Made by a program: the position numbers and the translations under genes. The notes beneath the pieces were generated by a model. That model saw nothing but the letters and a program-made list of their open reading frames with translations. It searched no databases and was not told the DNA's origin. From Sequoia sempervirens (Eukaryota > Streptophyta > Pinopsida > Cupressales > Cupressaceae): a stretch of DNA of 64,000 nt. The stretch covers positions 122,345,394 through 122,409,393 of the forward strand of contig VDFB02252616.1 of assembly GCA_007258455.2 (NCBI GenBank), written 5' to 3'. Shown here one piece after another: positions 34,789 through 46,266 of the stretch; within the stretch, counting starts at the first letter, position 1, and each line of letters begins with the position of its first letter.

Positions 34789-36398
34789 TGTTGGGAAAAT
34801 GTGTCTCAACCTTGCAATTATATGTAGTTTATTGTTGATAGGATGTATATCGGTGTTGTCATAATAGTTGTTTACAATTCCTGAGAGGAACGGATTTTAG
34901 CTGAAATCACATATTTTTAGAAAATATAATAATTTAAGCCTTAAAAAGTTTCATTTTAAGGATTCCAATTGAAGAGGGTTTGATCAAATCACCTTAGATC
35001 AAACCCCCTTGGATAGAACCTTGCTAGTTTTAAACCATACCTATAAATGCGTCTCCTTTACACCTATCAAAATGTGATAAAAATAACTTTGATTTAGCTT
35101 TGGGGGGTCAAATGAATTTATTTAAAATTTATTTCAAATGATTATGGTATTCTCAGAACAAGCTATCCAATGAATATAATTTTAATATGTTTTGGTTTTG
35201 TTATATATTTGTTTTTAAGTTTTATTAAACATAGGTTTTTCATCGAAAATGAATTTCTTTGTTCTTCACATGTGGAAAAATAGAATATTATTAAAAAAAT
35301 AAAATAAAATATGAGTGCACCATATTGAAGTCCTTGATCCAACAAAAAAATTAAATTAAATTTTGACATATACAGAAAAATTTACGATTATACGGTTGGT
35401 TGTGTCTGAATTGTAATTTGTTTGACTTTGAAACTTGATTAAGGAAAAAATATTCAATAAAACTATCTAATTAAGTGGAAGCACTAGATATCTGAGTTAC
35501 AAATCTAAATTTAAAAGAATTAGAATTTTATCCTTCATGGAAAAAAGTTATGCGTTATACGGTGTGCGTCACTTCTAAAAATGTTGTTTTCAAAAAATCA
35601 ATTTTCGTGGGAGATGGAAAAAGAAGTCCAATTTGATTCAAAAATTTTGAAGAAAATATTTTTAGAATCTACAGACAAAATTTGATGAGACTCTAGTTTG
35701 CACCATCTTCAAATTCCTCACAGTTTAGCCGCTATAGGTGCCCGAATGTGAAGATTTAGTTAAAAGTAATAATTTCAATGTCCAGTTTGGCCAAAAATTG
35801 TAAACCACTATAATGGGATCACCCATATATATTTATATATATTTCCTAACTAGTTACACCAATAGGTGTATATAGTGGAAACATGGAGCAAAATGTGAGT
35901 GTGTTAACTTTTTTAGAAAACTTCTAGAATGGCCAACATACATTAAATAAAGGATATATTGTAAATCTAAACCATTTGTTATTAGGTTTTAGATCTAATG
36001 GAAGATATTTTTCTGGCCTTTCTTGGCCTAGAATGTAACTCTATTTTATGAGGGTCTTGTATTACGACTACAGTAGAGATTGTGATGATTTTTGAGAGTT
36101 TGATAGTGGTCATGTTGTCTCTTGATCTCTAAATGGTGATACTCCTGTGAGAATCTTGCTATGCATGTATATTGTAATCTTTATGATTTACTAAATGATA
36201 TATTGGGAAAATTTTGGAGTTTGAGATTTTTCTCTCGAAAGGGTTTTCCCCACATAAATCACTATGTCATGGTATGCATGACATTTATGTTTATTTTTGT
36301 TTAAGTTTATATAATTATTAAAGATCTGTAAAAACATTTAATTATTTTCCTCTCAAAATTAGTGTAGGGAGTTGTTTCGCTACCTTAGCTTCCTTAAA
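34789..36398 (+). repeat. Copia 5' LTR, split by a transposon
   Basis: It starts TGTTGGGAAAATG and ends about 'cttagcttcctta' just before the primer-binding site. Removing 34851-35824 and one ATAT restores a sequence collinear with the 3' LTR and about 630 bp long. The two LTRs differ at many positions, so the insertion is old. Confidence 0.85.
34851..35824. mobile_element. Non-autonomous inverted-repeat DNA transposon, copy 2 (974 bp)
   Basis: Terminal inverted repeats (left GGTGTTGTCATAATAG, then TTTACAATT; right ends in GGGATCACCC) match those at 1193-2189. It is flanked by ATAT (34847-34850 and 35825-35828). The intact 3' LTR of the host copia has a single ATAT at this position, which confirms both the insertion and the 4-bp duplication. 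The interior shares long similarity with copy 1 and has no coding capacity. Confidence 0.85.
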
Positions 36399-36400
36399 AG

Positions 36401-36412
36401 TGGTATCAGAGC
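36401..36412 (+). other. Copia primer-binding site
   Basis: TGGTATCAGAGC is complementary to the 3' end of plant initiator-Met tRNA, three bases after the 5' LTR end. It primes minus-strand DNA synthesis in copia elements. Confidence 0.9.
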
Positions 36413-36522
36413 TTGATCACCTTTGGTTTTAGTTGTGGGTTGTTGGGTTTTTTGAACTAATCTAGATTTGAGTGGGAGATAGTGTAGAAGATACTTTTTG
36501 ATCTTGTTGTAGGAATTTTTAG

Positions 36523-39500
36523 ATGAAAATTTCATTAGGGAGAATAAAGGTGGAGAAATTTTTTGGAAATAATTTTGAGATGTCGAAGCTAAAGATGGAT
36601 GATTTGTTGATAGATCAATATCTATGGGATGTTGTTGATGAGAATGTTTCAAGGCTTGCAGATCCTACTCAGGCTACTCAATATGATGTTATGGACCATA
36701 AAGGCAAGGGTCTAATCAAATTGTGCTTGGAGGTCTCTATTTTAATTAATATCCATGAGGAGACCTCTACACAGAAACTATGGAAGAAGCTTGCTGAGAT
36801 GTATTAGGCCAAATATTTATTGAACAATAATTTATTAAGGAAGAAGTTGTATTCCTTGAGAATGGAAGAGGGTGGATGAATCACAGACTGCTTGGAGGAA
36901 TTCAATATGTTGGTGGCTTAGTTGGTATCAGTTGGTGTCAAAATGGATGAGGAGGAGAAATGTCAGATCCTACTTTGTTCTTTTTCTGATTCGTGGGATT
37001 CTCTTGTTATAGCTATTAGGAGTACCTTTGTTATTTCAAAGACTAAAGATGATGTAGGAGCATCCAGTGGTGTAAGGGCAATCTTGCATCACCCAAAAAT
37101 AGTTAAATTTGAAGTTTATCATTTTTTAGATGTTTTTACATTTTTGGATACCCTTTTCGTCATAATGAAATTCCCAATTTATGACTTTTATTTTTTGTTC
37201 CTGGGTTGAAAGATATTGCAGTTTTAGTTTCCCAGATTTGCACCTGAAAATATTCTGAGTGGGATTTGAGGCACTTAGATCTTCTGGATCGGCCCTAAAA
37301 CTTGCCCAAATTGGCATAGCAAATTTCAAGCACGTTCTTGACTTTGAGACCTTTCCAACGGTTCAAACGGTTCATGAATCAGAGTCCCAAATCAAAAGTT
37401 ATGGCCCCGGGAAGTTGGCACACTTTCTAGAAGATACCATTGCAAATGCTCTTTTGAAATTTGAACTTCATGTTGTAAATTTTTGGCGCCAAACCATCTA
37501 AACTCAATTTGAATGTTGTTTTGGCTCCAAACTAATGGGGAGCTCTATTTATGGGCAGGTTTTCTTATTTTTGGGTAACTTTTTGGGGACAAGCTCGCAT
37601 ATTGCAAAAGGGTTATTCTGTAGCTTTCTGTAGCTTGCATATGTTGTAGAACTTGGGGATTTGAGATCCTCTGCATGTAAGAAGCTCCATTTTCTGAATA
37701 ATAAAATTATTCTCTTTTTTGTGGTTTATTTTATGTGTCTCGGGTTGTGCCCTCATCAAAAGATGTGGTGGGTTATTTTCTTTTTGAAGATATGAGGAGG
37801 GAGGTATCCATCACTGCTAAAGAGGCCCTAAATGTTCATGGAAGACCTAAGGAAAAAGGAAGGAAGAATGAGAAGCATGAAAAATCCAAGTCTAGGGGAA
37901 GATCTAAATCTCTTGGAAAGTCCAAAGTTATTTGCTAAAATTGTAGTAAGCCTGGAAATGTTCATAAGGAACATAAAGAAGAAAAGAAGAAGAAAAATAC
38001 GAAATTTGATTATGATTCTAAGTCCTAGAAGGAAGATGGCGACACATTCATTGCAACTTTGGTAACTCATGTAGGTAATGATATATGGTTAATTGACTCA
38101 TGTGAATCTTTTCATATGACCTTTAATAGAGATTGGTTTTGTGAATATGAAGAATTTGATGGAGGTAAGGTGTACTTGGGTGATGATTCTCATTTAGAAA
38201 TTTTTGGTCATGGTAAAGTTAAAATAAAGTTTCATGATGGTATAATAAAAAGGATTAATGATGTGTTGCATATCCATGGATTGGCACAAAATTTTTTATC
38301 TGTGAGCAAACTAATAGATGCAGGTGTGCAGGTAGTATTTTTTTATGTAGGATGCAAGATGGTTAGAGGTGTTATGGCGATTGCTAGAGGTGTCAAATAT
38401 GGAACATTATATAAGCTAGATACATGCACTATTGAGTGCAATAGTACTTTGGTGAAAATCAAGTCTGTGGAAGGAGTGTGGGTTTCTCCTTCAACAAATG
38501 GTCATGACTTTTGGGTACCCAAGGATTATCTTTCTTCTAGGAAAATTTTACCTACAAATAAAACTATGTTATGGCACTAGAGACTTGGCCACTTTGAAAA
38601 AAAGGGTCTAATGACCTTGAAAAATAAAAAACCTTGTTGAAGGTATGTCTGATTGTAATCTTTAATTTGATTTATGTGAGCATTACATTTATGGAAAACT
38701 AAACCGTGATCAGTTTTACTTGAGTTATCATAAATCTTGTGGTGTATTGGATCTTATTCATTCTGATGTGTTTGGTCCTGCATATTTTCCTTTGATTGGT
38801 AAATCCACATATTATGTTTCATTAGTGATGATTATAGTAGAAGGACATGGGCATATTTCTCGAAGAGTAAATATGAAGTTTTCGGTTGATTTAAAAAATT
38901 AAAGCAATGGTTGAGTTGTATACAGGAAATAAAATAATTTTTTTGAGGATTGATAATGTTGGTGAATTTTGTCTAATTATTTTGAAAAATTATGTACAAA
39001 TTGTGGTACTCATAGACATAATACAACTCTGTATTCTCTACAATGGAATGGAGTTGTAGAAATAAAAAATAGGACATTGATGGAGAAGGTTACGAGTATG
39101 TTGAGTGGTGTTGGTCTAGATAAAAGGTTTTGGGTTGAAGTTGTTTCCACTACCTGTTACTTGATTAACACATCTCCTACATCAGATCTTGTCAATAACA
39201 CACATATATAGGCATGGTTGGTTCACAATCCTTCATTGAGACATCTTAGAGTTTTTGGTTGCGAGGCATATGCACATGTGCCAAAGGAGAAGCAAAAAAA
39301 TCAGAGAACAAGGCTATGAAATGTATCTTCATAAAGTATAGTTATGGTGTGAAAGGATACAAGCTTTGGGATCCTATTGCACATAAGGTAATACATAGTA
39401 GAAGTTTGGTTTTTAGAGAAACTATGCCTTCTTTTGTTACATTGCATCAATAACAAAGTAAACAGGAAGATGTGCTTCAATTTCCTCCTACACTTGAGAA

Positions 39501-41258
39501 AGTTGAATCAAGGCCCAAGGATAGATAAGAAGTTGAGGAGAGCTCATCTAGCTTTGGATCTTCAAAAGAGGAGGAAGAACCTCCAACTCAACATGTTCAT
39601 AGGTCTACAAGACATATACAACCATCTAAAAGTTATCCACTTGATGATTGGAGATTTATTTTTTCTTTGAATACTAACATGGATGAACCTAGATCTGTAG
39701 AAGAGGCACTATGTATGAATTATGTGAAATCTTGGAAGATTGCTATGGATGAAGAAATGGCATCTTTGAAAAATATTGATACATGGATCTTGTACCATTT
39801 CCTAAAGGATAAAAACCTATTGGTTGTAAATGAGTGTTCAAGAAAAATATTGGTTCATATGGAAGTATTGAGAAATACAAATCAAGGTTGGTTGTGAAGG
39901 GTTACTCTCAAGTTGAGGGTGTTGATTATGGTGAGATATTTTCTCCTATTGCAAAAATGACATCTATTATATTTTTTCTTTCTATTGTTGTTGCTTTTGA
40001 TTTAGAGGTTGAGAAAATGGATGTGAAAAATGCTTTCCTTCATGGTGATTTGGAGGAGGATATTTATATGACATATCCAGAGCACTGTGTGGTGAAAGGT
40101 AAAAGTAAATTGGTTTGCAAATTGAATAAATATTTGTATGGATTGAAAAAGAGTCCTAGGATGTGGTACCAGAAATTTGATACATATTGTTGAGTTTAGG
40201 ATTTGAGTGTTCTAAATCAAATCATTGTGTTTATTATAAAACTGATGGTGATCATTTCCTGTTTATTGCATTATATGTTGATGATATGATATTTATTAGC
40301 AAAGGGAAAGGTATGATTTCAGAATTGAAATCTCAACTTGCTACTAAATTTGAAATTAAAGATCTTGGTGCAAATAAACACATTCTTGGGATTGAAATTA
40401 AAACAAATAGAGTGAACAGAAAGCTTGGCCAAATTAAGTATGTGAATTCAATTTTATAGAGGTTTGATATGCAGCCTTGTAGACCATTGTGTGTTCCTGT
40501 TTTAGCTGGGACAAAGTTATCTATTTCAAATTTTCCAACATTTCCATTGGAGATGGAAGAGATGAGCATAGTTCCTTACTAGAATGCAATTGGAAGTTTG
40601 ATGTATGATATTGTTTGTACTAGACTAGATATTGCCCAAGTAGTGGGATTTCTTTCCAGATATGTGTATAATCCTAATAGAGTTCATTAGAATGGATTTA
40701 AAAGAGTCTTCAGATATTTGTGGAGTACCTTAGACTATTCCTTATGTTATCATAGTAATATGACTGAAGATGAAATTTCCCTTGATATTCATGGTTATGT
40801 GGATTCAGACTGGGTAGGTGATGTTGATTGTAGAAAATCCACTAGTACTTATGTGTTTACTTTATTTGGTGGTGCAATTAGTCATATGAGTAAGCGACAG
40901 GTTCTATTTTCTTTGTCGACTACTAAAGAAGAGTCTATGGCAACTGCTCGTTCTTGTAAAGAATCCATTTGGATTAAGAGAATGTGTTAAGATATTGGAA
41001 TAAAACAAGGTGTAGTGATAATTTATTGTGACATTCAGAGTGCAATATGTTTAGCCAAGAACTCAACATTTCATGCTAGGACCAAGCACATTGATGTATA
41101 GTATCATTTTTTTAGACATATGGTCGAGGATGGCAAGGTGAAGCTGGTTAAGGTAGAGACTTTGTTGAATGTTGTTGATTCTTTAACTAAGCCTATGAGC
41201 ACAAAGAAGTTTAGATTATGTTCAGAGGCTATGGGACTTTTGGCCCCTAGCAATTAAA
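36523..41258 (+). pseudogene. Copia gag-pol polyprotein, inactivated
   Basis: Gag begins at about 36523 ('KVEKFFGNNFE', 'LKMDDLL') and contains a 'WDSLVIAI' block. It is cut at 37049 by the single-monomer insertion and resumes at 37764. A damaged zinc knuckle lies near 37936. The protease motif is 'WLIDSCESFHMT' at 38086, with Gly of the usual DSG replaced. Integrase shows 'IHSDVFGPA' (about 38756) and 'RIDNVGEF' (about 38949), with the second Gly of the usual block altered. RT shows 'MDVKNAFLHGDLEEDIYM' (about 40018) and the catalytic YVDD (40274-40285). RNase H shows 'GYVDSDWVGD' (about 40794). The reading frame ends at 41258. Many stops and frameshifts interrupt it, mostly TAG at expected Gln or Trp codons. 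It encodes no functional protein. Confidence 0.9.
37050..37758. mobile_element. Single-monomer relative of the 24-kb array unit (709 bp)
   Basis: It begins TGATGTAGGAGC, ends GCCCTCATCA and is flanked by AAAGA (37045-37049 and 37759-37763). It consists of the 135-bp leader followed by one 574-bp monomer, both closely similar to the ends of 8009-32331. Removing it with one AAAGA rejoins the copia gag reading frame exactly (Thr-Lys-Asp-Val-Val-Gly). It therefore inserted into a copia element as a discrete TG...CA unit with a 5-bp duplication, which is the signature of an LTR, here a solo LTR. Confidence 0.85.
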
Positions 41259-41301
41259 GAGACGATGTTTACACCCTCACATTGCACTTGCAAGGTGTTT
41301 G

Positions 41302-41313
41302 AAAAGTGGGAGA
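41302..41313 (+). other. Copia polypurine tract
   Basis: AAAAGTGGGAGA lies just upstream of the 3' LTR start at 41317. It is the plus-strand primer site in copia replication. Confidence 0.8.
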
Positions 41314-41316
41314 TTT

Positions 41317-41945
41317 TGTTGTGAAAATGTTTCTTAACCTTGAAACTATATAAGATTTTGTGTTGATAGGATGTATATATATTTATATATATGTTTCTTA
41401 GTTACACTAATAGGTGGATACAATGGAAACATGGAGTGAAATGTGAGCATGTTAACTTTTTTAGGAAACTTCTAGAATGGTAGACATACATTAAATAAAG
41501 GATATATTGTAAATCTCGAATGTTCGTTATTAGGTTTTAGATCTAATGGTAGATATTTTGTTGGCCTATCTTGCCCTAAAATGTAGCCGTATTTTATGAG
41601 TGTGTTATATTGTGGTTGTGGTAGAGAGATAGTGATGATTATTAAGAGTTTGATAGTAGTCATGTATCTTGATCTCTAAGTGGTGATACTCCTCTGAGAA
41701 GCTTTCTCTACAAGTATATTGTAATATTTGTGATTTACTGAATAATATATTGAGCGGCTTTTGGAGTGTGGGGTTTTTCTCTTGAAAGGGTTTTCCCCAC
41801 CTAAATCACTGTGTCGTGGTATGCATGATATTTATGTTCATTTCTATTTAAGTTTATATAACTGTTAAAGTTTTGTAATTTTTTTGCATTATTCTCCTCT
41901 CAAGATTAGTGAAGGAAGTTGTTCTGCTACCTTAGCTTCCTTACA
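41317..41945 (+). repeat. Copia 3' LTR (629 bp)
   Basis: It starts TGTTGTGAAAATG and ends CTTCCTTACA. It is collinear with the 5' LTR once the transposon is removed, and retains the uninterrupted 'gtatatatattta' site. Confidence 0.9.
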
Positions 41946-43501
41946 GGGAAACCATGGATATGTGTAGAGCTCTATGTTGCCATTCATACCTAGTGGATTT
42001 TTTTGTTTAGAAAGTATTTAAATCATATCCAATGTAAATGGATGAGGGTAGTAACAATATATCTATACTAGTAGTTGGTTGTGCCAAGTAGTTTTTCCAA
42101 AACCTCTTCACTAAATGCAGTGAATCTATGGTGCATATAGTGTGTAGCAAGGTATGGATTTTGAATAATGTTTTATATCCTCCATTTATAAGTGGCGTGT
42201 AGATTTGAATTCGTAGTTAATTGCATGATAGTGTGTAGGTCTTGCCATTTTGTATCTTTTGCACTGAGTGTAAATAAAAGTGATGTGAAACCAACTTGGA
42301 TAACCATATCAAAGAGCTCCCCTCTACAATGGTTCCAAAAAGGGCATGTTCCACAAATTGATGATCTAAAGTGCAGGAGTTGTTCAACAAGTTTGTCATC
42401 TAGTAGGTCCTTTAATCTTTGATGACAATCAAAAATTATTGTTGGAAAGAATGTATTGATGTGCTTATAGAAAAATATCTAGATGTTGTGGCTTGGATGC
42501 AATGACACATAAGAATGTTGAGTATGAAGTACCTAAAGCGAGGATGTTGGCCAAACCTATTATCAAAGTACCTGAGCAAGTGGAGAGCATATTCATGTAA
42601 CTTAACTTCATGCATGTGTTGTTGTTTGAATGTGGCTATGCCTTTTGGAAACAAAGTGGGGAAAGCCATAACAAATAATCCTTTAGTGGTGTGCTCATTG
42701 ATGGGTGATGGAAAAATGGGTGGCCAATCCATAGACGGTTGATCGACCTTGACCTAGTTGCAATAAAGAACAAAATTCTTCAACTTGCCTACATGCTGGT
42801 GCAAGGCTAGTTACAAAGGAAGTCATGGAATGGATTTCTTCTTTAGAAGGGTCGATGATTGTAGCATCTATTTGTATAGAGCTTGTAGATGTGGGGCTGG
42901 TAATTGTGGTTTTTGTATATAGGAGGTCAATAATGTTAGTGGAAGCACTTGGTAGACATGCTATTGTAGCCTCATCTAATTGCACATTTTTGTAGTACAA
43001 TTCGTCCAAGGTTTTATAATGTTGTGCCTCATACACACATCCTCTACTCATGTAGAAGCTATAGTCTTGTTGGAAAATTCTTTTTCTATTAACCAATAGG
43101 ATATTTATTTCGTCTACACATCTAGGCAAGTGGGTAGCAATCATAGAAATATCTTGAGGGAAAAAAATAGTGTGCCCACTATATTTTAGTTGGCCTCCCT
43201 TTCAATAGGTAACTTGAAGGATTGGGCTAACCCTTGCTATTAGCATCTCTTCAACTTGAGTTATTTTTTTTAAACATAGAGGTTGGTCACCAGGGTCCAC
43301 ATTATTCCATTTGGAGAAGTGATGGGAATTTTTTCTAATCCATGTCTGTAACAAGTAGATATTCCATGTAATTTTATTTTTTTTAATACAGGGATATTGT
43401 TCCATGCAGAATAGACAAGTCAACATGTTTGCAAGTCTATCTTGCATAGAACGAAAGGAATTTCTAGCAGAAAAAAGGGTTTGAGTAAAGCTTCGAGGCA
43501 T
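41946..43501 (-). pseudogene. Helitron Rep/helicase, N-terminal part (copy 1), truncated
   Basis: Read on the minus strand from 43501: a block ending 'NNVDPGD' and 'TQVEEMLIARVSPILQVTY' (the region upstream of Helitron Rep, Pfam DUF6570-like). Next come 'FPQDISMIATHLPRCVDEI' (about 43145) and 'AFPTLFPKG' with 'LHEYALHLLRYFDNRFGQHP' (42500-42670), typical of the Helitron_like_N domain. Then 'HHRFTAFSEEVLEKLLG' (about 42100) and, at the very edge, 'EWQHR' followed by the H-I-H-G-F nuclease motif, broken by 2 extra bases (about 41950). The copia LTR starts there, so the catalytic Tyr region and helicase are absent. Stops and frameshifts are present. Rolling-circle transposition would be its ancestral role. 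Confidence 0.8.
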
Positions 43502-44485
43502 ATGGATATGGGAGGGGTCAATATAGGAGGGGAGTGTATATGTGGAGGCACCAACAATGATTCTTTGTGCTCTTTCTCATATTCTATTTGTGGCATCCTT
43601 TTTCACATGGTAGTGGGTGCATTGTTGTTGTTTACGACGACCTCATTTAACATGCAATCTTGAATTTTCCAAATCCATTCAATATTTTTTGTAAGTTTAC
43701 ATAAATGGCTCAACATTAGAAGTAACTTTTCTAACAAGGAAAATTAATATTATTAAAGCTAAATCCATCAAGATGTAGGCAATAACATCGAATGGAGGAA
43801 AAGCATTGGGAATCTTAGGACACAACATGATTGTATGTCATTGTAATTATTCATAAAAGGTGCAACATTAATGGGAATAACATTATAAAAGCTTGGAGAA
43901 GTAAATTTTATAAAATGGAAAAGTGATATAATTAAAAATAAAGTGAAAACTAAATAAATTGAGCAACAAGCAATAACATCAACTGGAAGTAAAGCTTTAT
44001 GATTCTTAGGAAACAACAAGATCTAGGAATAAATAAATGTTTGTTTACATGGTTTGTTTTGGTAGTGCATGTTTTAAACGTGAAATGGATATATGAAATT
44101 GAACATATATCGAATGTTTTCCAACACAATTGGAAGTATGATAATAGAAATGGAAGTATAATTCTTCAAAAAGCAAAACCATTAAATATTGATGCTCATA
44201 TAGTGAAAGTAGAGGTGTGATTTAATGAGAAAAGGTGTGAAAGTAAATTTTAGAGATGCGTACACAATATAGTGGTTTACAATTCAAGAATGAAAAAGCT
44301 TACAAAATAGTTATATGTGCAAATTAAGCATGTAACATGTATAAATGTAAATATGTAGATATTTTTTTTCGTATTGTGGAATGAAAATATGCATATAAGT
44401 TTTTAGTAATTGTTTGTCATGCTTACAAATATGCATAATTGCACATGACATAACAAATGTACTTAAAAAGAGTTCAATAGAAAAT
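43502..44485. other. Spacer between Helitron Rep and RPA-like gene
   Basis: AT-rich and without recognised coding sequence. It contains a fragment of the inverted-repeat transposon family at 44262-44308. Confidence 0.4.
44262..44308. mobile_element. Fragment of the inverted-repeat transposon family
   Basis: 'agtggtttacaatt' followed by 'gcttacaaaa' aligns with the first ~50 bp of the copy at 1193. No opposite end was found, so it is a remnant. Confidence 0.5.
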
Positions 44486-46266
44486 CTAAGCTCGTTTAAT
44501 AGCTGTAATAACAATTCTTTGTGCTTTACAACCATTAAAATCATTTGTTTGGATGGTAAATGCTAGCAAAAGCTCGCAATTGACAATTGTGTCTAAAATT
44601 TGGCTAGCAGCATTAGGTTCTACTAGTAGGAGTTGAAAATCTTCTGCGAAAATTCCTAACAACGTTGTCACTGGATCTTCAAATGCGATCACATTAAGAA
44701 GATGACCTATACCATCTTGCAAGTACATCTTGAGAATGTAGATAAAATCACATGTAGAAATCTCCATAGAACACTTGGGGCATTTAAATGCACTTGGGGT
44801 AATCTAGAGAACCTTTTTCTTACACTTTTTTCTTTCCCCCATATGAGTGCAAGATAGGTAATAGAAGTTGTCTAAGTGGAGCTTTCTGGTAGTGGCCTTT
44901 ACACAAACATTTTTTTTGTCAAGAGGGCTTGGTTTCACAATACATGAAATAGGAATTAGATTTTCAAATTTCTAGGTCGATAGATGGCTCTTTGAGAGGG
45001 AAAGGCAAGGATGGGAAATCCCTACAGTGGCATACCATGTTTGTAATGTTGAGGCTTCAACCAAGTTGGGATTGATTAAAATGGTAGTTGGAAAGATAGT
45101 ATCTATAAATTTTCCAGACCATGAGGTTATTTGACAACTTTTAATCAAAATAATTGGTGGGTTGGGTTGTAGGGGAAGGTCGACTAGTTGTTTCATAGTG
45201 ATTTGGCAATGGCTACCCCAAAGTATGATATCAATGGTACAACTTGACATGTCCATGATTGTAGTTGTACACTTTATTGTTTCGGTGCCATCCCTCTTGC
45301 ATATTGTTGATGTAGGGGAGATAGATAGAAGAATACCAATGACATCTACAATGGAATTAATAGGTAATCACATTAATGATTCAATAATTTTGATATGGTA
45401 GTTTTGCATGGGTATAGTGGAGTTTATGTAGGTGGATGGACTTATGGTTGAGGAGTTGTGGAAGAATATTTCATAAGGGTTTGTACTACTACTATATTTT
45501 ATTTTTGTGACTTTGATGTGGCCATTGGAGATGACATAAGTACTATTGGACTCAATCACATAGTAGAACCTATCTACAAGCTCATTAAACTAGGTTACAT
45601 GTATCTTAGACCTTTCTTTATCTACGAAATTGAAACCAAATAATTTTCCATCATTACATCTATTTTTGTACTCATGAATTGGACTTTTAGTCAAGGAATG
45701 AACCTTAATGGACCAATTCTTTTCCCTTGAGGATGTAGGTTCATTGAGTGAAGCACTAGGAGTTTGAGTGGTGTTCAATGTCCCTTAAGTGCTGCTAGAG
45801 GGCATATAGATTGTAGCTTGATGAATAGTAGTTGGAGCTTCAATCATTGATGCATTGTTTGTTATTATTTTCAAGCTATGAATTATGATAGCCCTATAAT
45901 GAAAAGGAAAATTTGAAAGTGAATGAAATGTACATGCTTAAATGACAAGAACTAAAAAATATAAGGTAATTATGCACATACGTGAATTTGTGAATTTTTT
46001 TTGTATATGTATTCTTTGAGGTGGAAAATGGAATATTTGACTAAAACCTCCTCCAAAACAAGCTAATTGAACTGGATGGGTAGCAATGTAGGATGTGTGT
46101 GCATCCCATCCAATAGTTGTATACAATACTTGATAAGTGTAATTTGATGTTTTTCAATGGTGTCGATAGATGCAAATTGTAGAAAGGTATCTACATTAGG
46201 CATGCATGAAAGGATGTCGAAAATGGAATTTGTAGTTAATGCAGACATGATAACAATGGGAGACAT
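44486..46266 (-). pseudogene. Helitron-borne RPA70-like single-strand DNA-binding protein, decayed
   Basis: All four OB-fold regions of replication protein A large subunit can be read in order on the minus strand. The RPA70 N domain starts at 46266 ('YCIQLLDGMHTHPTLLPIQFN', in part, about 46070-46140). DBD-A has 'NWSIKVHSLTKSPIHEY' (about 45720) and 'VISNGHIKVTKIKY' (about 45520). DBD-B has 'TIDIILWG' (about 45230) and 'FIDTIFPTTILINPNLVEA' (about 45080). DBD-C has a Cys-rich zinc-ribbon 'FKCPKC' (about 44785) and 'TTLLGIFAEDF' (about 44660). An 88-bp intron with GTATGT donor and AG acceptor is likely at 45894-45981. Stops occur after the N domain (46063), before DBD-A (about 45786), between A and B, and before the second Cys pair. 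Plant Helitrons often carry RPA genes next to Rep; here the RPA-like gene lies upstream of Rep on the same strand. A captured host RPA1 pseudogene is the alternative. Confidence 0.8.
45894..45981 (-). other. Predicted intron in the RPA70-like pseudogene
   Basis: On the minus strand it starts GTATGT at 45981 and ends TTATAG at 45894. The enclosed 88 bp are T-rich with no similarity to RPA, while both flanks keep the RPA70 order (N domain before, linker and DBD-A after). Confidence 0.45.

Larger units (their letters stand above)
34789..41945 (+). mobile_element. Ty1/copia retrotransposon, degenerate, with two nested insertions
   Basis: The element has two LTRs starting TGTTG, a primer-binding site, gag, protease, integrase, RT and RNase H in copia order, and a polypurine tract. 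Net length without insertions is about 5.5 kb. Insertions are the inverted-repeat transposon in the 5' LTR (34851-35824) and the single-monomer unit in gag (37050-37758). Outer 5-bp flanks do not match (TTTCT versus GGGAA): LINE lies to the left and Helitron to the right, so no target duplication is visible. Confidence 0.9.

Noticed and set aside
37828..38070. Minus-strand hydrophobic open frame resembling membrane segments
   Set aside because: It is antisense to the Lys/Arg-rich copia gag and zinc-knuckle region.
42217..42422. Plus-strand open frame at 42192-42422
   Set aside because: It is the antisense shadow of the Helitron Rep region read on the minus strand.
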